NCBI RefSeq assembly: GCF_950295315.1
Contig: NC_080171.1
Location: 115,687,064-115,751,063, forward strand
Length of the DNA stretch: 64,000 bases
Origin: Erinaceus europaeus
Taxonomy: Eukaryota; Chordata; Mammalia; Eulipotyphla; Erinaceidae
Direction: 5' to 3'
Shown here: one piece after another, positions 52,862 to 63,189 of the stretch
Position numbering within the stretch: position 1 is the stretch's first letter
How the letters are laid out: each line of letters starts with the position of its first letter
The notes under the pieces: generated by a model
What the model was told of the DNA's origin: nothing
The model's database searches: none
What the model saw: the letters and a program-made list of their open reading frames with translations, nothing else
Made by a program: the position numbers and the translations under genes

Positions 52862-54482
52862 AGAGTCATAAGCATGTATGCGAAAATACAGATCATTTAC
52901 TTCCATTAGGAGAGAGAGTCTTATAATCTCAGAGGAATATATTCCCTTGGGCAGACGGGGTTATACCACTCATTCCGGATATTCAAGATGTCTTACGTGA
53001 AACAACAACCTAAGGTTCTCTTACCACTTGCAAGTCTCCACACCACTACCACCAGCAAGTCAGTGACTTGCAGTATTGGATCATATCACAAGCACAGGTG
53101 TAGAAGGGAGCTGGCAAGAAAGCCTTGAGCCCACATCCCAGGTTCCCAAATGCAGGAGCTGCTGGTTTTCCCTGGGTCAGGCCTGATGTGATTGATGTCC
53201 ATGTGAATGAGGTGTCGGGAAATTGAATCTATTGGCTCATTCCTACAGAAGAGTCAACTTCCAGCTTTCCCAGTCACGAGGTTCACCTTGCCTTTCCAGG
53301 ATGTTGTGCACACTATTGGCGGTTGCACAGGCTGGCATGTCCAGGGCAAACAGTCGTGTGTATGTGTGTGTGTGGGGGGGGGGGTTTCCAAACTAAAGAA
53401 CAGAGTCAGCATCTCAAGTTCTATCAACTCAACATGCCAAAAGAGGGTCTCACTGTTGTTGGTGCTATTGTTTAAGTAACTTCTCTTCGAAAATCTAGTG
53501 GTTAAATTCCTCAGCTGCAAACTAACATCCTGTAAATCATTATTTCAGGGCTTACCTAAAAAAGGTTTGCCTCCCAAACAAAAAGCTTGATATTCACTGT
53601 CTGTGACAACCTACTTTAAGATATTCATGCAAGTCCTTAAAAATCTGACCACTTACCAAGAGCCTGGCTTTAGGTAAATCACTTAACTTCACTGACATCT
53701 ATTTCCTCACGTATAATTGAACTTTTTAAATATATGACATAGCTTTGGTTCTTTTCAGTTTGAAAGAAAAAAGAAAAAATATACTCATTCATTAGTAACA
53801 ACCTTAAACTACCAGAGACTTCATCTTTCGGATGACAACAGTGTTCTCCTATGTAATCAGGTGAAATGATTTGAGATATCTTAAGAGAAGCCATCACACC
53901 ATCATCTCTTATTTAAACCATTTCTGGTGAAGCCCTTCTGATATGGTCTCAACTTCTGTCTGAAAAGTGACAGTCATCCCGACCACTATCAGTCCTCTCA
54001 TCATGGGCACCACCTAGCATTTAACAGGTGCATTTCTCACCTCACTTTATGGAATTAAATTAAAGTGGCCAAAGGTTAAGAGGAGAACCGCTAGGACAAA
54101 TCTGCTGGTTTAACCTCAGAAATCACTGAGCATAGATTTTGAGAATGATCACTTCTCTAGCCCATAGGACTCTGTTGTGACCTTTAACTCCTATAAGAAC
54201 CTTCAAAAATACAGGCCTTGCTTCCGACAGTGCCATTAATAAATGATTTCCTATAACATAAAGCAAAGTAAGAGGAAATATTTTCAAAATGTTAAGAGTG
54301 AAATTTTAATGCAGCTTCAAAGGGGGTCAACAAAGATGACACCGGTGAATGAGGTGATGCTGACACCTGGAAGATGACGTGGAGAGGAAAAAAGAGTGAC
54401 TGTGCCACTCAAACTTTCTTACTTAGTAAGACAGGTGGTCAAACTTTTCATAGGAAAAGGATCTTAAGTTGTGATTGAGGGG
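52862..54482. other. Unique DNA, no gene seen
   Basis: About 1.6 kb without a recognised dispersed repeat. A (GT)/G11 tract lies near 53355-53384. The frames at 53207-53520 on both strands and at 53679-53897 have no identifiable domain. Confidence 0.5.
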
Positions 54483-54559
54483 GCCAGGCAGTAGCGCAGT
54501 GGGTTAAGTGCACATGGCATAAAGCACAAGGACCAGTGTAAGGATCCCGGTTCAAGTCC

Positions 54560-54608
54560 CTGCAGGGGAGCCGGGGGCTCAAACCAGGATTCTTACGCCA
54601 GTCCTTGT
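54560..54608 (-). repeat. Inverted SINE head piece inside a SINE
   Basis: GGGGAGCCGGGGGCTCAAAC and TTACGCCAGTCCTTGTGC are the reverse complement of a type A head. The forward heads on both sides make a perfect fold-back possible. Confidence 0.92.
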
Positions 54609-54852
54609 GCAAAGCACAAGGACCAGCAGCATAAGGAACCAGCATAAGGATCCCAGTTCGAACCCCTGGCTCCCCACCTGCAGGGGAGTCGCTTCACAAG
54701 TGGTGAAGCAGGTCTGCAGGTGTCTGTCTTTCTCTCTCCCTCTCTGTCTTCCCCTCCTCTTTCCATTTCTCTCTGTCCTATCCAACAATGACGACAACAA
54801 TAACAATAATAGTGATAAACAACAAGGGCAACAAAAGGGAAAAAACATTCTT

Positions 54853-55227
54853 AACCCTTTTTTTCAGCCATGAGTTTCCAGATGCTACCATGATGCCAAC
54901 CGGACTTCCCTGGACAGACAACCCCACCAATGTGCCTTGGAGCTCTGCTTCCTCAGAGCCCTGCCCCACTAGGGAAAGAGAGAGACAGGCTGGGAGTATG
55001 GATCAACCTGTCAACCCATGTTTAGCAGGGAAGCAATTATAGAAGCCAGACCTTCCACCTTCTGCATCCCACAATGACCCTGGGTCCATACTCCCAGAGG
55101 GATAAAGAATAGGGAAGCTATCAGGGGAGGGGATGGGATACAGAGTTCTGGTGGTGGGAATTGTGTGGCGTTGTGCCCCTCTTGTCCTATGGTCTTGTCA
55201 GTGTTCCCATTTTATAAATAAAAAATT
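54853..55227 (+). mobile_element. LINE-1-type 3' terminal unit, in a SINE tail
   Basis: TTTTTCAGCCATGAGTTTCC, CACCAATGTGCCTTGGAGCT, GGAAGCAATTATAGAAGCCA, GTGTTCCCATTTTATAAATA. Only the last 375 bp of the unit are present. Confidence 0.85.
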
Positions 55228-55316
55228 AGAAGGAAAAAAATGGTCTCCAGGAGCTGTGGATTTGTAGTACAGGCACTAAGCCCCAGGGATAACTCTGAAG
55301 GCAAAAAAAAAAAAAG

Positions 55317-55816
55317 TTATGATGTAATCTAAGAATGAAGAATAAGACAACAGTACTCCCATCATTCTTCCTCCATTAAGACAACAAAAAGCTGGTCTAA
55401 TACAATATTTCAGTCCAGGCAAGCCAGCTCATTTCTATATAATTTGCTTAGATCTGCATAACTTCTATAAGTATATGTTTTCTTCATGCATCTAAATTTA
55501 ATTAAATAATTTCAGTATCAGTGCAGAGATGGTAGAAGGGAAACCAAAGTCCTAAAACAATCATCGCCAAACCATTGCTGAGTTAGAAAAAATATACCCA
55601 CACATAAGCTAGCACATGAGGCCTGCTAAGGTTTGTGTCTATGTCAAGTTTCCCAGAAGTAACCTAGACATAGCTCCTTTCCACTGCATTAATAAGTTTA
55701 CAGTATGACTGATTCTCTCATAGATTTTCCAAAAACATGTAACTTTGCCAAGAGCAAAATCCATGATTTCAGGTTTATGTTTTCATCACGTGTCCACCAT
55801 AGAAGTTAAGACGTCA
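55317..55816. other. Unique AT-rich DNA, no gene seen
   Basis: No repeat or exon recognised. Confidence 0.5.
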
Positions 55817-56150
55817 GGGGCCAGGCGATAGCACAGCACGTTAAGCACACATGGCTCAAAGCACAAGGGTCGGCGTAAGGGTCCCGGTTCGAGCCCCCGG
55901 CTCCCCACCTACGGGGGGGTCACTTCACACAAGTGGTGAAGCAGGTGTCTATCTTTCTCTCCCCCTCTCTGTCTTCCCCTCCTCTCTCCATTTCTCTCTG
56001 TCCTATCCAACAATGACAGCAATAATAACAATAATAATAACCACAAGAACGATAAACAACAAGGGTAACAAAAGGGAAAAAATAGCCTCCAGGAGCAGCG
56101 GATTTGTAGTGCAGGCATTGAGCCCCAGCAATAACCCTGGAGGCAAGAAG
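55817..56150 (+). mobile_element. tRNA-derived SINE, type A, long
   Basis: Head GGCGATAGCACAGCACGTTA, B box GGTTCGAGCCCCCGG, and a 3' block bounded by GCCTCCAGG (56085-56093) and CCTGGAGGC (56136-56144). The long open frame from 55851 to 56417 runs through this SINE and is not a gene. Confidence 0.94.
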
Positions 56151-56703
56151 AAAAAAAAAAACATCAACACTGAAGGTTCACAGCACTCCTCCAACGAGGT
56201 GACCATTCCCCAGATCCAAAGCACATCTGTGTCAGGGGCATCCTCACTGACATCGAATAATCACCTAATGTCCACAATGCCTCTGTCTTCACCCCAATTC
56301 CAACTGTACCCTGACTGGAAAGATCCCAGATTCCTATCCAGAGGCCTTGTTGTTGTTTGGGTTTTGTCTGTTTCTTTTTTAGTGCTGAAGATGGACTCTA
56401 AGACCTCATATATGTGACACATACATCTGAACACTGCACGTTCAGTCCCTCTCCAGTGGTCTCTACACCTAGAATCACCAACGAACTAATAAAAGGCCAG
56501 AAGGACGACTGATCTCCCACAAAAAAAAATAAATAAAATACTGCTGCTTCATTCATTGTAAAATCATCCTCCAAGTAATAACCAGAGAACAATGTGCTGC
56601 TAAATCAAGCAGAAAAAGTAAAAGCCAAGAAATCTTCACCTTCTAAACTTCATGAGAAGCCATCGATCATGCAGCTCTCTCGTGCTGACATTTTTTTCAC
56701 CTG
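56151..56703. other. Unique DNA, no gene seen
   Basis: No repeat or exon recognised. Confidence 0.5.
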
Positions 56704-56717
56704 CAGACGAGATTTTT

Positions 56718-57055
56718 TTTTTTCTTTCCTCCAGGGTTATTGCTGGGCTCAGTGCCTGCACCATGAATCCACCGCTCCTGGAGGCCATTTCCGCCCCCCG
56801 CATTTTGTTGCCCTTGTTGTAGCCTCGCTGTGGCCATTGTTGATGTCGTTCGTTGCTGGATAGGACAGAGAGAAATGGAGAGAGGAGGGAAGACAGAGAG
56901 GGGGAGAGAAAGACAGACACCTGCAGACCTGCTTCACCGCCTGTGAAGCGACCCCCCTGCAGGTGGGGAGCCGGGGGCTCGAACTGGGATCCTTACGGAG
57001 GTCCTTGCGCTTTGCGCCACATGCGCTTAACCCACTGCGCCACCACCAGACCCCC
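56718..57055 (-). mobile_element. tRNA-derived SINE, type A, long, near-consensus
   Basis: Reversed 3' block (TTCCTCCAGGGTTATTGCTG, CACCGCTCCTGGAGGCCATT), GTTCGTTGCTGGATAGGACA, GGGGCTCGAACTGGGATCCT, TTTGCGCCACATGCGCTTAA. TSD CAGACGAGATTTTT (56704-56717) / CAGACGGGATTTTT (57056-57069). Its many CpGs suggest a young copy. Confidence 0.96.
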
Positions 57056-57189
57056 CAGACGGGATTTTTAAAGGTTGTCAACATTTCCATGGTGAGTTTT
57101 GGAGAAGACCTGGACATGAAGATATTTAGCCTGAATCTGGCTTCTCTCCCACCCAGGGGTCCCCCACCTCTCGTTTATAGGGGTGGGGT

Positions 57190-57388
57190 GGAAGAAGATC
57201 ACTGCTGGGGTTTCACTGCTACAGGCTGACTTTTCCAGATAGAAAGGAATAAGAGACAGTGAGATGAAGAGAGAGAGAGAGACACCACATCACTGAAACA
57301 TCCCTCAGTGCCATGAGTTCGAGACTGAAATCTCCTATAGCTATGATAAAGCAAGCACCTTCCCAGGTGAGCTACCTCTTGCCCTTCT
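57190..57388 (-). mobile_element. Old tRNA-derived SINE, inverted
   Basis: CTGACTTTTCCAGATAGAAA, GTGCCATGAGTTCGAGACTG and CAGGTGAGCTACCTCTTGCC resemble a decayed copy. Confidence 0.5.
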
Positions 57389-57397
57389 CTATTTTTT

Positions 57398-57615
57398 TTT
57401 ATTTTTTGTATTATCTTTATTTATTTATTGCATAGAGACCGTCAGAAATTGAAAGGAAAGGGGGTGACAGAGAGGGAGAGAGACAGAGAGACATCTGTGG
57501 CACTACTTCACCACTCGCAAAGCTTTACCCCTGCAGGTGGGGACTGGAGGCTCGAACCCGGGTCTTTGCACACTGGAACATGTGCGTTCCACCAGGTGCA
57601 ACTCCTCCTGCCCCC
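57398..57615 (-). mobile_element. tRNA-derived SINE, type B, inverted
   Basis: TTATTTATTTATTGCATAGA, GGGGACTGGAGGCTCGAACC, GCACACTGGAACATGTGCGT. Imperfect TSD TTGCCCTTCTC / TTGACCCTTCTC. Confidence 0.93.
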
Positions 57616-58714
57616 TTGACCCTTCTCCTTTCTTAAAATGCATTAGAGATGTGGGGTCTTTTTTATATATTATAAAATATATCCCAAAGCCTAAAGATTG
57701 GAGAATGTCTGGACTATTATTTGATAATGTAAAGGTTTTACAACTCTAATTTCCCTGACTCTTAGTTATCTCAAGCAACATGATCATCTGAACTAGTGGG
57801 AGAAAGCAACAAGAACAGCAGACAGGCCACAGAAATCACAAATATGCACATAACACAGAGAGAAATAGTCAAGAGTCTATTCACAGATAACCTACATTCA
57901 CATCAAGGTATAGTTAGTGCTGCTGTTGTTTACCATATACCTGGGAAGCACCTAAGACAATGAATCAAGAAAAAAGGTGTCTCAGAGATGCTAAATATTA
58001 ACTCCGTCTACCCCACTCTTCATGCAGGAGTGAACTAGCTCCTTGAGGTCTGGAAACTTCAGTCAACTTCCTTGCTAACACTTGCTAATCCCATACCCAC
58101 CCCCCAACACCTAGCACTTGGTAACCTCAAAGGGAAATTTTTATTTTACTGGGACATTTTCCAAGATTTCATCTGACGGGCTCAAAAAGCAACCTAATCA
58201 GCTAACCCAACAGATTTCTGGAGCACTATTTCCCTGGTAAACAGGAAACTCTCTGTGCTGTGGCCTCTGCTTGGGACATCAGGCAGTCCTTGGCACAAAA
58301 GGCATAATTTTAAAAACACAATTTAAAAGCTTAAGTATGCTGGAGGAAATCACTTTTTATGTGTTTTATATTATTATTATTCCTCAGAAACGCTGTCTTG
58401 TTGAAAATTCAGGGATTCATAAAGATAAGTCACATTTATATTGAACATATCCCTCATTGTTTCTGAGAAGAAATCTGAAAATCTTGATTGCTCAAGTTTC
58501 AGATACGTCAGCTGGGACTCAGAGCAGGCAGGCCGGCCAGTATACAGAAGCTACAGGAAGAGCAAAGAGCTGATGGTGGTGAGGTGGAAGTCACACCACC
58601 AACCAACCCAGGAACCTGAGGCAGGTCTGCTAAGCTTCACCCATGTGCTCTGAAACCTCAAGCAAACTGCTCCAGCTGTCTGTGCCTCAACTTCCCCAAA
58701 GCAGACAGGTCAAA
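57616..58714. other. Unique DNA, no gene seen
   Basis: About 1.1 kb without a recognised repeat or exon. Confidence 0.5.
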
Positions 58715-58729
58715 CTGTAGAAGACTTTC

Positions 58730-58970
58730 TCTTTTATTATTATTATTATTTATTATTATTTTTATTCTCTTTATTTATGGGGTAGATACATCCAGAAATC
58801 AAGAGGGTAGGGGGGAGATAGAGAGGAAGAGAGACAAGAAAGACACCTGCAGCACTGCTTCACCACTCACAAAGCTTTCCCCCTGCAGGTGGGGACCAGG
58901 GGGCTCAAACCTGGGTCCTTGTTGAACTCACTGTAACGTGCACTCAACCAAGCGTGCCACCACCAGGTCC
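58730..58970 (-). mobile_element. tRNA-derived SINE, type B, with 15-bp TSD
   Basis: (ATT)-rich tail, TTTATTTATGGGGTAGATAC, GGGGACCAGGGGGCTCAAAC, CAACCAAGCGTGCCACCACC. TSD CTGTAGAAGACTTTC (58715-58729) / CTGTAGAAGGTTTTC (58971-58985). Confidence 0.95.
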
Positions 58971-58985
58971 CTGTAGAAGGTTTTC

Positions 58986-59625
58986 ACCAGGGCTGCTTTA
59001 TGGTTTCATTCAGCAAGTACTGGACAATTATCGACGGGACGAATGAATATGGGGGGGGGGGTGAAGAAATGAAGAAACTAACAACTGATCATGCCTTCAG
59101 ATGTCCCTCTCGGCGTCAGTGAGGGTTCTGCTGCTGATGCTATTATCTATCATTTTGTTTCCGGAACTCAACAGATTGGGTCTCAGTCGGAGAGGTATAA
59201 AGACGTCAGCAAACACAGGCGGGCTGGGCAGAGTTACAGCAGTCTGTCGACTTCCGTGCACACACTCTGTTGAGGGGCTATTATGCTGTGACACAGAGGC
59301 CCAAGGTCCATCCCGTTTTGACAGATAGTCAGTCCACTTTGGTTTCACGGAGGCCTTTATTGCCAATAAACTGAGAAAATACCTCAGACTTCAGTTATGC
59401 TCAGGAAATTAAAATCCCTATGTGTCAGTCACAGCGGGTCCAGATCTGGCCCTGGGTGGGCTGACTCACTCTCAGGAAGCCTTGGTATAGAAGAGACAGA
59501 CACTCCTTATTTGCTTATGGGTAAGGCAATGACTATTACTATAAAGACCGTATTTGTTTATATTTTTGTAGGCCCACCTTAAAGGCCTAAGTTTGGTCTA
59601 ATTCAGCTATGGTTCAAATGTGTGA
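58986..59625. other. Unique DNA, no gene seen
   Basis: A G11 run lies near 59051. The frames at 59091-59366 on both strands have no identifiable domain. Confidence 0.5.
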
Positions 59626-60105
59626 ACAAAAAGCTTTTCCTTCAGGAACAATGAGATAGTTCCTCTGAAACCATGTCTGCTCTGCCACACATACGACCAA
59701 GGCTTGAATCCACTTCCTGACAGCACTAGGGGGTGTGGCTGTGGTGTTTCTTCTTTCTGTCTGTCTCTCTATCTCCATATCATTTTATTTTATTTTCCCT
59801 TTTGTTGCCCTTGTTGTTTATCATTGTTGTTATTATTGTTGTTGTTGTTATTGCTGTCATTATCGTTGGATAGGGCGGAGAGAAATGGAGAGAGGAGGGG
59901 AAGTTAGAGAGGGGGGAAAGAAAGACAGACATCTGCAGACCTGCTTCACTGCCTGTGAAGTGATCCCCCCCCCCCGCAGGTGGGGAGCCGGGGGCTCGAA
60001 CCAGGATCCTCGAACCAATCCCTGCGCTTCATGCCATGTGCACTTAACCTGCTATGCCACCGCCCAGTTTCCCACCTCCATCTTTTATCTTTCTAACTGA
60101 AAAAG
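59626..60105 (+). mobile_element. Old SINE, type E, split by a type A SINE
   Basis: CTGCTCTGCCACACATACGA, CTTGAATCCACTTCCTGACA, GTGTTTCTTCTTTCTGTCTG, and after the insert TTTTATCTTTCTAACTGAAA. The order matches the copy at 43000. Confidence 0.75.
59780..60070 (-). mobile_element. tRNA-derived SINE, type A short form, inverted
   Basis: TTTGTTGCCCTTGTTGTTTA, TATCGTTGGATAGGGCGGAG, a C10 run in the core, GGGGAGCCGGGGGCTCGAAC, TATGCCACCGCCCAGTTTCC. The target repeat is a form of CTCCATxTTTTAT. Confidence 0.93.
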
Positions 60106-60419
60106 TCAAACCAGTGTGGTGAAGCCCTGGAAAAAAAAATGTTTTTTTTCCCCTCTTTCTGGTATACTCCAAATTCTTGGAAACAACATACTTGACTTCT
60201 GGGTTTGGGTTTGGTACCTAAGTGCTTTACTGTTGCTCAGAATTAAGGAGCTCACACAGATAAGTAGGTCGCACATCACACATTTGGTAACAGACAGCAA
60301 AATTCTCTCAGTATATCTCTAATTTTGCTTATCAAAAAAATATATATATATATATAAAGTGTACATGACAGTACAGGGACAAGGTGCAAAGTAGTAGATA
60401 GCACAAATAAGACCCTTTT
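60106..60419. other. Unique AT-rich DNA, no gene seen
   Basis: A short (AT)n run lies at about 60341-60355. No gene recognised. Confidence 0.5.
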
Positions 60420-60530
60420 AAAAATGCATGTTTGTTTATTTTATGGAAGAGAGACAAGAGTCTCACTCTACTCTGGAATATGCAATGCCGTTAACCTACC
60501 CACTGAGCCACACCACCAGTCACTCAAATA
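60420..60530 (-). mobile_element. Old type D-like SINE fragment, inverted
   Basis: TTATTTTATGGAAGAGAGAC and GTTAACCTACCCACTGAGCC followed by ACACCACCAG resemble a decayed, internally deleted copy. Confidence 0.5.
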
Positions 60531-61196
60531 CTTTTTATAAGAATACCTATCTTGATAATAAGGAAAAAAACAAGAACTGAAGAAAGTAAATAAGAGAAAA
60601 CTTTAAATTATTAATTCAAGTGATTTTGGCCAAATATAGTAGTACTCTAATGGTTTTGGGGATTGTTTTATTCACAATAAATTAGATAGGCAAAGAATTA
60701 GCCTTTGATACAGTAAGAGAATACTAGGGATATAAACAAAATCAGGATAATACTTAAACTTGAGGTGCTCTATAGGAAGAGAATCAAGAACACACACATA
60801 CACACACACACCATGGGGGGGGGGGGAGCAGGCTATAAAAATAATGGCTTACCATTAGAGAGAAGGAGAAATTCCAGTCTGCAATCAGCAAGTCACACAC
60901 CCTAAAAAGTAATCCCAATCCAAAGCCAAAGTTCAGAACAAGGAAAGTCACAACGGTGCAAATCACAGACCCAGTGCCAAAGAAGACTTACGTCACCTCT
61001 CAAGTAGGCAGACAGGAAGTGAACGGAGCAAATCCGTCTTTCCTCTGCTTTGTGTTCTAGTCAGACCCTCAACAAACATAATGTCCTACTAATATGGGAG
61101 AAAACTGTCTACTCTACTGATGCCACCAATTCAAATGTTAACTTGCTGTGGAAATAGTGCTGAAGACACACAGACACACTTAGAAAGAATGTTCTG
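60531..61196. other. Unique DNA with CA and G runs
   Basis: A (CA)n patch (60791-60811) is followed by G12 near 60816. No gene recognised. Confidence 0.5.
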
Positions 61197-61610
61197 AGGC
61201 CAGGCAGGGGCCACCTGGTTAAGCGCACATATGATAGTGTGTAAGGATGCATGTTCAAGTTCCTGGTCCTCACCTGAAGGGGGAAGGCTTCCCTGGTCTT
61301 CAGGTGTCTTTTTCTCTCCTTCTCTCTTTTTTTGAATTATTGTTTTTTTTTTTATGTATTGATTGGATAGAAACAGCCAGAAATTGATAGAGAGGGAGAG
61401 AGACTGAGAGATGCCTGCAGCACTGTTTCACCACTTGTGAAGCTTTCCCCCTGCAGGTGGGGACCAGGGGCTTGAACCTGGGTCCCCATGCTTTGTAACA
61501 TGTGCACTCTACCAGATGCACCACCACCCAGTCCCTTTCTCTCTCCCTCTCTATCTCACCCTCCCCTCTCAATTTCTCTCTGTCTCTATCTAATAATAGG
61601 GAAAGAGAGA
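61197..61610 (+). mobile_element. SINE type B (outer), split by an inverted type B
   Basis: Outer head GGCCAGGCAGGGGCCACCTG and GTTCAAGTTCCTGGTCCTCA reach a CT-rich tract at 61320. After the insert, CTCTCCCTCTCTATCTCACC to CTATCTAATAATAGGG completes the copy. Confidence 0.88.
61331..61533 (-). mobile_element. tRNA-derived SINE, type B, inverted (inner)
   Basis: GTATTGATTGGATAGAAACA, GGGGACCAGGGGCTTGAACC, TGCACCACCACCCAGTCCCT. It lies inside the outer type B pyrimidine tract, giving a fold-back pair. Confidence 0.93.
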
Positions 61611-61645
61611 GAAAGGAAGGAAGAAAGGAAAGAAGGAAGGAAGGG

Positions 61646-61696
<51 letters not shown>

Positions 61697-61700
61697 AATT
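61610..61700 (+). repeat. Polypurine (GAAA)n microsatellite
   Basis: GGAA / GAAA units in the tail of the outer SINE, nearly pure purine. Confidence 0.96.
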
Positions 61701-61940
61701 AAGAAAGGGTTGGCTTAGTGGGGGCACCCCTTGGTCCCATCAAATTAACACACAGAATTTATCACTACAATACAGAAAGATGAAAAATTATACCCAAGTG
61801 ACAACAACTATCTTGTAATACATAATTTCCCTAAAAATTAGAGAGAGGGAGAGGGTACGGGAGAGGGAAAGGGAGAGAGAGAAAAACCACTGTACTGTTT
61901 ATGAGTCAAACATTTTGGGCAACAAAACAAGAACATCTCT
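61701..61940. other. Unique DNA with GA-rich patch
   Basis: A GAGAGGGA-type patch lies at about 61841-61883. No gene recognised. Confidence 0.5.
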
Positions 61941-62271
61941 TTTTTTTTTTGCCTTCAGGATTATTGCTGGGGCTTGGTGCCTGCACTACAAATCCACTGC
62001 TCCTGGAGGCCATTTATTCTTTTTTGCTGCCCTTGTTGCTTATAGTTATTGTTACTATTGTTGCTTTGCTGTCATTGCTGTTGGAATAGGACAGAGAAAC
62101 TGAGAGAAGAGGGGAAGACAGAGGAGTGGAGAGAAAGACAGACACCTGCAGACCTGCTTCACTGTGTCTATAAAGCAACTCCCCTGCAGGTGGGGAGCCG
62201 GGGGCTCAAACCGGGATTCTTGTGCTTCATACCATGTGCACTTAACCCGCTGTGCTACCGCCAGGCCCCAG
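61941..62271 (-). mobile_element. tRNA-derived SINE, type A, long, with 10-bp TSD
   Basis: TTGCCTTCAGGATTATTGCT, CACTGCTCCTGGAGGCCATT, GCTGTTGGAATAGGACAGAG, GGGGCTCAAACCGGGATTCT, TGTGCTACCGCCAGGCCCCA. TSD GAACATCTCT (61931-61940) / GAACATCTTT (62272-62281). Confidence 0.95.
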
Positions 62272-62281
62272 GAACATCTTT

Positions 62282-62959
62282 CTATGGAGGACCACGGACA
62301 GGAAGGAATCCTCAGCTCCACTGTCTCTTCAAAAATAATGAAACTGAAATCTCTGAGAATCATGAGGAAACCAAGTCACCCGGTCTAATGATAATCTGTG
62401 GGACGAACGCATGCTCCCAGCAACAAAGAGGAGGCACTGACTGGTCTGCTCTCTCCAGACATGCACAGCCGGGAAAAACTGAAGCTCTGCCCCAGGGCTA
62501 CTGCCCCATCTTGCTTCTGGGTCCACTGCTTCCCTGAGACACGAGAACTACACAACTAGGCACACATAAGAATGACACTTGTCCTCAAGTGAACACAACA
62601 ACATGCCATGGTACCCGGAGGCTGCTGCCCCATCGGAGTCTGGTTCTTCCTTAGGTAGGAAGAAGGGATCTCTTGTGCATGACTCTTTACCCCTGCAGCT
62701 TCACGCACATATACAAACACAATCTCGGAAAGAAAGAGTCTCCATGTGGGGACTGGCCATCCAGCTATTCTTCTCACCATAGTTCTGTCTCTCCATGGAG
62801 GTTCCGAAGGCTCATTCACCCAGTTTATCTAGCTATGCAATGGAGACCAGGAATGCAACTGAAGTGCCTAAGCAGTACATCATACACATTCTGGAACTAC
62901 ACTACTTTAAAGAAATCAGTGTCACGTGATACAAACTCAGAGTATATTCAAAACAGCTA
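62282..62959. other. Unique DNA, no gene seen
   Basis: No repeat or exon recognised. The long frame from 62049 to 62537 runs out of the SINE and is not supported as a gene. Confidence 0.5.
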
Positions 62960-63105
62960 CTGAGGCCAGGAGATCGCTTACCCAGTAAAGCGCACACTGT
63001 ATCTCCATGTGCCAGGACCCAGGTTGGAATCCCAGGCCACCATATTGAAGTCCCATACAAAGGGAAAGGTTCATAAGAGCTAGAGCAGTGCTGTCGTGTT
63101 TCCCC
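62960..63105 (+). mobile_element. Old tRNA-derived SINE, type E-like
   Basis: GGCCAGGAGATCGCTTACCC, TATCTCCATGTGCCAGGACC, GAGCTAGAGCAGTGCTGTCG, leading into a CCACA-repeat patch at 63110-63130. Confidence 0.65.
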
Positions 63106-63189
63106 ACATACACACCACACCACACCACACCCTCACCCCCAGTTAGAGGATGAAAGATAGAGAAAGAGAAACACAGAGAGAGAAAGACA

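Larger units (their letters stand above)
54483..55316 (+). mobile_element. SINE type A with inner inversion, split by an L1 end
   Basis: Head 1 (GGCAGTAGCGCAGTGGGTTA) is followed by an inverted head piece (54560-54608), then a second forward head and a normal body to 54850. The type-A 3' block (ATGGTCTCCAGGAGCTGTGG to AACTCTGAAGGC) resumes at about 55228 after an L1 3' unit. Flanks AAAGGGAAAAAA / GAAGGAAAAAAA fit a TSD of the L1. Confidence 0.85.

Noticed and set aside
55851..56417. 188-codon open frame on the plus strand
   Set aside because: Its first half is a type A SINE read in frame; the rest has no domain, promoter or splice context.
62049..62537. 162-codon open frame leaving a SINE
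   Set aside because: The first part is reversed type A SINE; the unique part shows no recognisable protein motif.
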